DNA of 37,139 nucleotides from Sphaeroforma arctica JP610 (taxonomy: Eukaryota; Opisthokonta; Ichthyosporea; Ichthyophonida): positions 86,419-123,557 of the forward strand of contig NW_014040450.1 of the NCBI RefSeq assembly GCF_001186125.1, read 5' to 3'. The first letter of the stretch is position 1, and each line of letters begins with the position of its first letter. The position numbers and the translations under genes are program-made. A model generated the notes under the pieces. The model was given only the letters and a program-made list of their open reading frames with translations. It did not search any database and was not told the origin of the DNA. Positions 1-11,200 of the stretch are shown here, in pieces.

Positions 1-731
1 CTCCTTGTTCGATGTGCATGTAGTAGTCCAATATAATACCTGTACGTGTATATACCATGTAAGGTGAGGAGGCTTGGCTATCGTTGCCTGCAGCGCACAG
101 ACTGGCTAAGAAGTATATATTGGCATATCATTTCGTGGGCGTTTGCTTTTTTGAGCCCAGACACATCGAACAAATATATCATACAATACCTTTCATATGA
201 CATATATATATATATATGGTGTGTCTGTGTATGTAGCAGACTATGAGTTTCAGACTGCCATTGCATTGCACTGTCTTCTTCCTGCAACCTCCATAGTACC
301 GTCTTTGGTAGCTGAGTTAGTAGAATACGCCACATAGCTCTCCAGTTGTGCAGCTCACTCCCTCAGCTCCCCTTGCAACATACCTAGTACGTACCACTCA
401 GCAGGCGCACTCAAGCGCTGGCTTTAAATACACTGGCCACGGGTATGAGATCATAGCCTGTACACGCTGTAACCGACAACAACGTACATACCTATATACT
501 ACCATACCTTGATCTCACACACAGTGTACATTAGTACAGACGACTAACAAGTTGTTCCTTGCCTCGAATGGGCCTCGTGAGAGCCACGGGCGGGTTGGGT
601 TTAGGGTTTGGGGTGTATGTGCAGGTTCCTTGTGTGGGGCGCTCAGATCCATCCATACTATATGTACACTCCACGAACCTCGTATGAATTCAAAACACAT
701 CATACTACATACGTTGGTATATTGCAGTCTA

Positions 732-975
732 TAGCATCACTGTGTATATGTTCTCATGCACGGGTTGTATCGATGACTATGAATGTACGTAGTGGATTAC
801 ACTCGAAGTCATAAGACCTGCTGTAGCATCACTGTGTATATGTACACATGCACAAAGTGTATCGATGACTATAAATTTACGTAGTGGATTACACTCGAAG
901 TCATAAGACCTGCTGTAGCATCACTGTGTGTATGTACACATGCGCAGCTTGTATTGATGACTATGAATGTGCTCA
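732..975 (+). repeat. 92-bp tandem repeat, about 2.7 copies
   Basis: Copies beginning TAGCATCACTGTGTAT start at 732, 824 and 916. Each includes TGTATCGATGACTAT or a close variant; the first two continue through GTAGTGGATTACACTCGAAG. The third breaks off near 975. Confidence 0.9.
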
Positions 976-1203
976 TTGCATCACTTCGCTTGATGCTGCT
1001 TGTACAACATCTCGCACTCACTCGTAGTGCCGACGTTTGGCGTACGCACCCACACACTGCTGTACAAACACGTGAGTGACGTACTAACCTATCGGCAATA
1101 GCGTGGGCTGGTTGTTAGCTTCTGTAACCAGTTCGATGTGTGCGTACGCAGGAAGGTACACCACAGGGACTGTATACACACTGTTCATATGTCTGCCCTA
1201 CTC

Positions 1204-1270
1204 TGCGCCATACACACACACACACATACACACACATACACACGTACATGCATACATACACATACACATC
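1204..1270 (+). repeat. CA-rich microsatellite
   Basis: Imperfect run of ACAC, ATAC and ACGTACATGC units just upstream of exon 1. Open frames across it are compositional. Confidence 0.85.
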
Positions 1271-1344
1271 ATTTGGCGTGGTATGGACGGTCGCCTGTAT
1301 CACGCTCACTAGCAAGAACTCATTTGTGTCACGTGTTGTCTCAG

Positions 1345-1458
1345 ATTTGAGGAGGCGATTGACTACAACAAGAAGTATCTTGGCGTGGCGAAGAAGATGA
1401 AGAACCGTGCTATGGAACAGGAGGCCATGCAGACCTTAGGCAATGTGTACCTGGATAG
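1345..1458 (+). CDS. TONSL: TONSL exon 1 of window: TPR
   Basis: Acceptor gtctcag at 1338-1344, donor AG|gtagga at 1459. It starts with 1 nt of a split codon and ends with 2 nt (AG). It reads [17 protein letters not shown] and ends LGNVYLD, a TPR helix pair matching human TONSL around YPAALQHQHQYLELA. The last 15 nt of the exon and its donor are copied repeatedly in the following intron. Confidence 0.9.
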
Positions 1459-4400
1459 GTAGGATATACCTTTATGTGTACCTGGACAAGTAAGATATAT
1501 CTTTATATGTACCTGGACAGGTAGGACATATCTTTATGTGTACCTGGACAGGTAGGATATATCTTATGTGTACCTGGACAGGTAGGATATATCTTTATAT
1601 ATGTACCTGGACAGGTAGGATATATCTTTATATGTACCTGGACAGGTAGGATATATCTTTATGTGTACCTGGACAGGTAGGATATATCTTTATGTGTATC
1701 TGGACAGGTAGGTATCTTTATATGTACCGCAGTGCGACGTGTTATTGAGAATTACTAACATTGGTCCTAGAGCCAGAGGTGCTACGTCTGATTGTATGCT
1801 TGCGAAGGGTTATGCCTATATGGAACGGGCTGTAGACATATGTGTGTACAGTTGGGTTGGGTCTTAGTACGAGCGTAACATGTATCATTTTATACACAAC
1901 AACAACAACCCTGCAGAGAGTTAGCAGTACCATTATGTATAGTACTACACCTATACCAACACCGTATAAGCTATATCCACGGTATGACTATTGCAGTGGT
2001 TTATTTCACACTCTTTGAGTGCGACTGACAGAGAAACATTGTACACACTACATCGCTGTGGCAGTACGAGGCATGGTTGTGATAGTACTGCGGGGGTTCT
2101 GGATGCTTGTTAAAAAGCACGCTCTTGCACTAGAGTGGGAATGGAGATGTCTGTATATGGCTGTGGTGGATTCATATTCCATTGAGCTGAAGTATTCGGA
2201 CACGCATATGACCAGTATATAGTTATCTATTCGCAGTTAACCCGCTTGACTACCGTGTGGTTACCATGACATGTGTCAATCATAGGTTGACATTCATAAG
2301 GGCTTGTCTGACAGACGCTGCACACCCCATGAGTCGGGCAGTACCTACCACACCCACGGCTGGGGCGTGTTTGTCAGTTGTTACCTATCAAGGGTGAGCT
2401 CACTTTAGGTATACCTCCACTATCGTAACCGCCCTTGTGACGACCTGCTTTGCCCCCCCCCCTCCCCCCCCCCCGCAGATCGCGCGACAACCAGGACGCC
2501 TCCAAAGCAGAGGTTGCGTACCGCAAATGCCTTCAGCTGGTCGATCGGTTGACCTCAGAGATGCAGCCGTTCGATATCTCAGACAAGCGCTGTCGGCTGT
2601 ACTATAACCTGTGCCAAGTGACTAAGATACGCATGAAGTTCGAGGCGCAGAAGAGCGGCGAAGCGGGAGATGGCGATACGGATTCGGCAAGGACAACACG
2701 GAACGGTGTGATCACTTGGCTTACTTGCGGTGCTTGGTGTCTATGATAGCAAGGACGACTGTTTCCGATAGCACAACTTGCTTACTGGGAATGTGGGGTG
2801 TTCTAGTAGAAGTTGAGGCTGTGTAGATAGTGGTGTTCCCATGCTCGCTTCTGGCTGTAGTTGGGTATTTATAACATGTCTATCTGTACCTTTTCACTAT
2901 TGGTGAGGAGCACTGCATCACCACTACTACACCCATACACAACGTAGCCTTTAGACCACTCTTTAACTATATAACTGACACACCCTTAACTATATAACTG
3001 ACACACTCTTTAACTATATAACTGACACACTCTTTAACTATACAACTGACACACTCTTGGATAGTAGTTTCATGGCGAATGTGAGCATCCAAGATTAGAA
3101 GCATACTCAAATGGTCCCCATGTAGCCGTTGGCAGCTTCTCTGTGTAGTGTTTATGCTGTGAGTATGGGATAATGAACCCGTCGACAGACATGTGTATGT
3201 CGATTAAAACACGCTCACATGCTGCCAGCTGTAGAATCAACGGCGATGTTGCAACTCACAACCGGTGCCTACTACCTCTACCAACTGTGTCACTAACTGT
3301 GTCACTAACTGTGTCACTAACTGTGTCACTAACTGTGTCACCAACTGTGTCACCAACTGTGTCACCAACTTTGTCACTAACTGTGTCACTAACTATGTCA
3401 TTAACTGTGTCACCAACTGTGTCACTAACTATGTCACTAACTGTGTCACCAACTGTGTCACTAACTGTGTCACTAACTGTGTCACTAATAACTGTGTCAC
3501 TAACTGTGTCACTAACTGTGTCACTAACTGTGTCACCAACTGTGTCAGGTGCGAGTCAGTTGGAGGAGTACTGTGAGAAGGCGATCAAGTGCAGCACACT
3601 GGGCCACAATGTGGATATCCGTGTGCAGTCTATGGTGTTGTTAGCCGAAACCTATTACCAGACCGATAGGCCGGATGAGGCTAAGGCAATGGTATGGTAT
3701 TGTATGGTATGGGATTGTATGGCATGGTATTGTATGGTATTGTATGGTATGGTTCCCATGGGTGAGCAGATGTTACGCGGATGCATTTGTTGCTGTAGGG
3801 TGTGTATGGTGGCAGGCTAGACTATATAGGTGTGTCAGGAGGTGAAGACTTGACCCACACGAGTACAGCGCTGTGGATGGATACCATGCTCAACGCATAT
3901 CACCACAATATATCTACAATGTACACGCACGCTCTGACCAGCAAGTATGGGAGCATCACTGGAAGTATGTATATGAACGCCTGCTTTAGTTCTGATAGGC
4001 CCCTATCGAAGGGGATCACAGGGTAACGTACCACAAAAACACGCGGAGACGCAACACCGGATGTGAAGTACACCACACCGACCAGAGCACACACTCATTG
4101 TACATCGCAACGTCTTCATCACAGAGCTTACATCACAATGTTGTCACCACAACGGCTTCATCACAGAGTTTACATCACAATGTACTCACCACAACGGCTC
4201 CAACACAGAATTTACATCACAATGTTGTCACCACAACGGCTTCATCACAGAGTTTACATCACAATGTACTCACAACAACGGCTTCATCACAGAGTTTGCA
4301 TCACAATGTTCTCACCACAACTGCTTCATCACAATGTTCACATCACAATGTTGTCACCACAATGGCTTCATCACAGAGTTTACATCACAATGTACTCACT

Positions 4401-5253
4401 GCAACTGCTTCATCACAATGTTCACATCACAACTAGTTTGAGGATGCTTTGGAGCCTGCGCGGACAATCAAGGACAGCGCAGTCAGAAGTCTGCAGATGG
4501 TGGGTCATGTAAAGTATATTCTCTCGTGTCCTCCCACAACCGTTGTAGCCACAGGATTCTCTATGCAGCATGAGTTGATATGTTATGTATTGTACTCCAT
4601 GTTGTTTGAGCTGCCGTAATGCTACGCTGTTCTATCCAGCACATCGGCTGTGTGCACATTATGCTAAAACCCTGAACCCTTAAATCTAACCCCTAAACCC
4701 TAAAACTCTAAACCCTAAATCCCTCAAACACTTGGTATGTTGCCTTCACTGTAACCTCGAGGCTCATGTTTATTTACTACTTAGTCCCTCAATGTGTTCA
4801 GATATGCATACAGTTTGATTTCTTTGTTTCTGTAGTACAAGTCGCGACTGTACGCGTGTGCTGCGCTGAGGTGAGACTTAGTTGGGTGCATCAATAGAAA
4901 ACTGTATCTGTGTTGGTTTATTAGGTCTGTGTTGGCCCACTGAGTCTGTACTGTTCCGCTGGGTCTGTGCCGGTGTTGCTACTTGACACTCACTCTCAGG
5001 CTTGCAATGACAAACAACTTCCAGAGTGTGGACTACCTCCTCATACTATTCTCTTCGAAACGCTTTTGGCGAACAAACAGAACGAATCCGTTCGTTTCCC
5101 CCCACCCCCACTACCCCATGAGAGTACCTCAGACCTATCATACTCATGCACATTGCTATACCGGTCGGGTATTGGGGGTGTTCGTATCGTCTCGACTGCG
5201 GCACTCTGGTGCTGATTTTTGCTCACCTTGCCTTACTTTAAACTAACATCTCT

Positions 5254-5291
<38 letters not shown>

Positions 5292-8200
5292 GTCTTCGCA
5301 CATGTCGCATACAACGCAGTATCTCATATACGTTGGACTCGTCCAGATCGCAATGGCGAATGGAGTGCTATCAGCGCCTCCGGATAGCGAGGAGCGTGTG
5401 TGGGTGACCAAGCAATGCAAGAAAGCCTACCTGCTTACCAACCAGGTATGTGTATCCCTGTCATATGTCTCGCGAGAATGCGTGTGATCTAAGCACGATC
5501 TAGATATGTATGTACCTATGCATGTCGAAGTACACACTGTGCTCTGCGAGCATGTCGCATATTCAATTGGTACGCATCGAAGTACACACTGTGCTCTGCG
5601 AGCATGTCGCATATTCAATTGGTACGCATCGAAGTCCACACTGTGCTATGCGAGTATGTCGCATATTCAATTGGTACGTATCGAAATACACACTGTGCTC
5701 TGGGAGTATGTCGCATATTCAATTGGTACGTATCGAAGTATACACTGTGCTCTGTGAGTATGTCGCATATGCAATTGGTACATATCAAAGTACACACTGT
5801 GCTCTGTGAATATGTCGCATATTCAATTGGTACGTATCGAAGTGTACACTGTGCTCTGTGAGTATGTCGCATATGCAATTGGTACATATCGAAGTACACA
5901 CTGTGCTCTGCGACCATGTCGCATATGCACTGCTAGGACAGCTAGAACTCGCACGTGCTTTAAGCTTTGGGGTTTAGGGTTTTGTCCTACTAGTCACACA
6001 TAGCAAGTTACTAATTATAGGCTGGGGTTTAAAGGCTTTAGGGTTTAGAACCTCTGTCACCACATAGCTCGTTTCCCACCTGACGCACTAGATCTCATGG
6101 CCCCTAACTCAACTGCCATATACACAGCACACACGTACTTTTTGAATGGCCGCTGTATACACCTGGAGTCCACCTGAACCGATCAACTATATACACATAG
6201 CAACCATAAACTACATGCCATATAACTTACACACACAGTACAACTACCACTCATACTATGTACACAATATAGCTACAATACTACAACATAAATAAATTTT
6301 CAAGACTCGGCAGTCAAAGGTAAACCTCGCTTTCCCAACAGTGCAACCGACATTACATACACTCCGCCCACCCACCCCCTCCCCCTCTCAATCACCAATC
6401 TACCCCCTATCACACCCCTCTCAACCACCAATCTACCCCCTATCACACCCTTCTCAACCACCAATCCACCCCCTGTCGCACTCCTCTCAACCACCAATCC
6501 ACCCCCTATCACTCACCTCTCAGCCATCAATCCACCCTCTATCGCACCCCTCTCAACCACCAATCCACCCCCTATCACACCCTTCTCAACCACCAATCCA
6601 CCCCATATCGCACCCTTCTCAACCACCAATCCACCCCCTGTCGAACCCCTCGCAACCACCAATCCACCCCCTATCACACCCTTCTCAACCATCAATCCAC
6701 CCCCTGTCGCAGGGGACCAACGAAGAGGTGCGTGCGCTGCAGTTGTATCGCCGATTGCGAGCGGATGATAAGATAGCCACCTTCAACACACAGCTCCAGA
6801 GCATTGACCCTGAAGACACTCTGTTGCTGTTCAAAACCCACGAACGGTATGGCACGCAACTCTTTGTGGGAGGGCTGTGTGAATGTCTGTGTGTTGTTGT
6901 GTTTTAGTGCTAATGGGTCTCATGGTGTAGAGTGTGATTGCTGACTGTATGTGAGTGTGCTGTGTGCATGTCTGTGTATTGTTTTCATTGTGTATTATAG
7001 TGCTAATGGGTTTCATTGTGTAGAGTGTGTTTGCTGACTGTATGTGAGTGTGCTGTGTGCATGTCTGTGTATTGTTTTCATTGTGTATTATAGTGCTAAT
7101 GGGTTTCATTGTGTAGAGTGTGCTTTTTAGCTGTCTGTGATTTTGCGGTATGCATGTCAGTGTGTTGTTGGGTTGTAGTGCTAATGGGTCTCCTTGTATA
7201 GAGTGTGTTTGATAGCTGTCTGTGAGTGTGCTAGTGTGCGAGTCTGTGTATATTTGTGCTGTAGTGCTATTGGGTCTCATTGTATAGAGTGTGTTTGATA
7301 GCTGTCTGTGAGTGTGTGAGTGTACATGCCTGTGTATATTTGTGCTGTAGTGCCAATGGGCCTCATTGCGGAGAGTGCGTTTGATAGCTGTCTGTGCGTG
7401 TGATGTGTGCATGTGTTGTTGTACGATCTCATCTGTACAACCGCATCGTAACTACCATTATATCACATATACCACTCTGCGAGATGTCGTATGTATACCT
7501 GTGTTCACTTCTGCCGGTAGACTTGTGCTCCTTTCTATATATTTTAGGGTTTTAGGGTTAGGGTTAGTTATAAGTGCTCTCTACAAGTGTGCAGTACACA
7601 TCTCTGTGAAATTGCGATTTTGTGTGTTTGCTAGTACACTGTCCATGTTCCTTCGTGTGCTTGTCTTCCCTGATCTTTGTTCTAGTACTGTGTGCATGTA
7701 ATCGACGGGCCACTCCCATACCACATACCCTTAGAGACGCATGCCTTAGAAGCACCGTGAGCGTATACTTCATGTGTTCATAACTTTTATACTCCAACGT
7801 TCGGTACTATGGATCTTCGTTCTAGTACTGTGTGCATGTAAGCGACGGGCCACCCCCATAACACACACCCTTAGAGACGCATGCCTTAGAAGCACCGTGA
7901 GCGTATATTATATGTGTTCATAACATATATACTCCAAAGTTCGGTACTATGGTCCTAGGCCCATCGTGTGCGGCTGGTATGGTTGTAGTATAAGTGATAT
8001 TGGAATGTCGTGATTTCAAGCGTTAAACAAACAAGTTGGGTGGAGCACAGTTACATAGGTCTCATTGCGTACGGCTGTTACTACAGTGATGATGGTATCC
8101 GGTCACAGAGTGTATGTAGTATGTGTGTGGCGTGGCTGTGGTATTCAGGTACGGCACATTGGTTTGCGCGGTTCGTAGGAGTGATGGCTGTCAGTGCACA

Positions 8201-11200
8201 AGTACAACAGAGAAGGACAAACATACATGCAAAGTGACAAGCAACATGTCACACTCCCCATCTAACACCAGTTTCTCCGCTTCCTCTGCCATATCATTGG
8301 TGTGTAGGTACATGCAACATGTCACACCCCCCATCTGACACCACTCTCTCCACTTCCGCAACCATCTTATTGCTGTGTAGGTGCATGCAACATGTCACAC
8401 CCCCCCATCTGACACCACTCTCTCCACTTCCTGTGCCATCTTATTGCTGTGTAGGTACATGCAACATGTCACACCCCCCATCTGACACCACTCTCTCCAC
8501 TTCCTCTGCCGTCTCATTGCTGTGTAGGTACGGTGACATGCTGGCTAGCATGGACGATGACGAACACAAGGAAATCGCTCTGGAGCACTACAGCGCAGCC
8601 ATTGCGCTGCTGAAGGCAATGGACTCCAAATGGCTGTCAGAAGACGAGCGCCTGTCGCATCTGCACGATATGTACACGAGTGCTATCATGACTCACTGCG
8701 AATTGGAGGTGCGTACGTGAACGTGTGAGGGGGTAGTATACGTTGGAACATGAACGTGTGAGTGGATTTGATTCATTGCAACGTGAACGTGTGAGGGGGT
8801 TTAATTCACTGTCACGTGAACGTGTGAGCACTGTTGGATCGCTGTGAATAGCCAAGTACTCACGGTACGTTGTGTCACGTGAGTGTTTCTGCACTTCTTT
8901 GGACTTTATGCTGTCACTCGTATTTTGTTAATATTAATATTTATATATATATTGACACGCTGCAGCAATATGTGGAGGGGCTCATGCTGCTGCAAAAAAA
9001 CAAAGCGCTGCAGAAGGGACGGCCGGCGGAGGCGTCCGTGTATCTGTTTGAAGCAACGCTCCTTCAACATGTAAGTGGACCTTCGCTTGCGTATATATAT
9101 TTATATATATATATATATAACGCTCCTTCAACATGTGAATGGTCCTACACTTGCGTACTTCACTTGCGCACATCCCACGGTGGACTGTCGTGCTCTCGCA
9201 TTCAGATGAGAATGCGATCAGGGTTCAGTACAGCCTAACCTCTAAACCCCAAACCCTAAACCACCGACCCTAAACCCTAAACCTTAAACCCCGTTTATTT
9301 CTTGCGTATGAGCCTGTCATACTACTAGGCGTGAGTGGCAGTGGAGTATTATGTGGCAGACAGTACGGATCGGTGCAACAACAGACTGTCAGGCTCAGTT
9401 GAAAATCAGGAGAGAAATCCTTGTGTGTGGGAAATCGGGGGAAAAGTGCCAAATATGTGGGACAGTTGAAACATAAATATCGTTATTTGTATTATGGAGG
9501 AGAAGGTACCCCTATGTGGATGAACCCCCCTAAACCCTAGAACCCTAGGAGATAAGTGCCTGGTTGTTGCCGACTGAGAACATGATCCGCGAATTGGCCT
9601 CTTATAATATATCCTTTGCACCACACAACGGTCCAACAAATGCATCGCAACACACCTCACCGCCTCTCAGCCACCACGTGGTCTCATGTACTGTATCTTT
9701 AAACGCATCTCAGCCACCACGTGGTCTCATGTACTGTATCTTTAAACGCATCTCAGCCACCACGTGGTCTCATGTACTGTATCTTTAAACGCATCTCAGC
9801 CACCACGTAATCTCATGTACTGTATCTTTAAATACATCTCAGCCACCACGTGGTCTCATGTACTGTATCTTCGGTGTCACAGAATGATCCCACACACTCG
9901 TCGCAATTGTCTCTGGAGAAGATTGCCCAGTCCAGGCAGCGTGCTATGGAGCTGGCAAAGGAGTACGATATCGAGGTGGGTGCGCCGTCTGGCTGTGATA
10001 GACATAGTTCGGGTGTGGTACATTGCATGCGTGGTTTATGTTGTGTGTCTATGTGCTTATGGTTTGACATGTTAGTGCATGAGGTCCGGTTGTGCAGGAT
10101 TGTATGTGCACATTTTGCACAGACAGTTGCAACTGGCGGTATGTATCCGTATACATCATTTCTACATGTGTGTGGTATGCATAGATGATTGCTGGGTGGA
10201 AAGAACAGGCAAGTCCAGGAAGTGTTATCGTACGAAAGTAAATGGGAGATCGATTGTGAGCCTATAACTACATAATTATTTATTTACATATTCAAACAGT
10301 GCTATTCTGGAGTATCTCTACGCACCTATGAACTTGTCCGTATAAACTGTGCATGGCGTTGGCAGCATCCTCAAGGCCTTATTACCTACAGAACGACTCA
10401 GCATGTGTAGTGGATGGCTTGTGTGATGTAAACGTGCACATGATACGCACAACACAATCATCAGTACGTCCACCCCATACGCGCGACATGAACCCGACAG
10501 ATAGTAGATACACGTGCGACATGTACGTGTTGGTAGCCATATCAGATGCGAATGGAGATATAGACCGCCGCAAAGCACTCGAACAAAGATATAAAGGCCC
10601 CATTAATGGCCGACCTTGCAGTGTCTTTGGCGTACTGGTAGCTGTATCTGTGCATATCTCACTTTGCCTCGCAGTCTGTGAGAGAGAAGTCGTGCTGCCA
10701 TATCGGCTTGTGTGTCCAATCGGTAAACTTGGTTTATACACCATGGCACAGCAAGCCAAGTGTCGTTGATGGTGCTAGTCACTCTACTTGTTTATTGGGG
10801 GTTTTGTTTGTAATCCTAATTTGGCCCCCTGTTTTTTTTAGTTTTCTGGCCCTTTTTTCGGGGTGGCTGGCCAATATTTCGATTTGTTATGTCGTGTGGC
10901 GCTCACCTATAGTAGAAGTTTGCGACCACACATGCGCCATAGCTTACAAACCAATCCTTGCGTCTGATTCTATTTTTATCTCCATACCCGACACTGCTGT
11001 GTACTGTAGGAGGAGATGGAGGATCCGATGTTCGATACAGCGAGCAATGAAATAAACGTAGGTGACCCTTCCGCATCACGCTATAGCCTATATGTTGATG
11101 TATGGGATCCTTCCGCATCACGCTATAGCCTATATGTTGATGTATGGGATCCTAACGAATCACGCTATAGCCTATATGTTGATGTATGGGATCTTAACGA

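Larger units (their letters stand above)
1..1344 (+). other. Upstream part of TONSL (intron or unseen 5' exons)
   Basis: No exon could be assigned. Exon 1 begins in phase 2, so at least one coding exon must precede it, here or outside the window. The stretch holds a short TA run near 201-217, a telomere-like tract near 599-611, a 92-bp tandem repeat (732-975) and a CA microsatellite (about 1204-1270). Confidence 0.5.

Noticed and set aside
5502-5925. CRISPR-like regular repeats (also at 12304-12895 and 15546-15990)
   Set aside because: Units are head-to-tail with no unique spacers, and the genome is eukaryotic; these are minisatellites.
7340-7420. Last copy of the intron 7 array as an extra TONSL exon
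   Set aside because: The frame [13 protein letters not shown] has the wrong phase for both neighbours and no donor; exon 7 joins exon 8 cleanly.
10353-10769. 138-codon ORF in intron 10 and its minus-strand counterpart
   Set aside because: No recognisable domain, no phase-compatible splice sites with exons 10 and 11.
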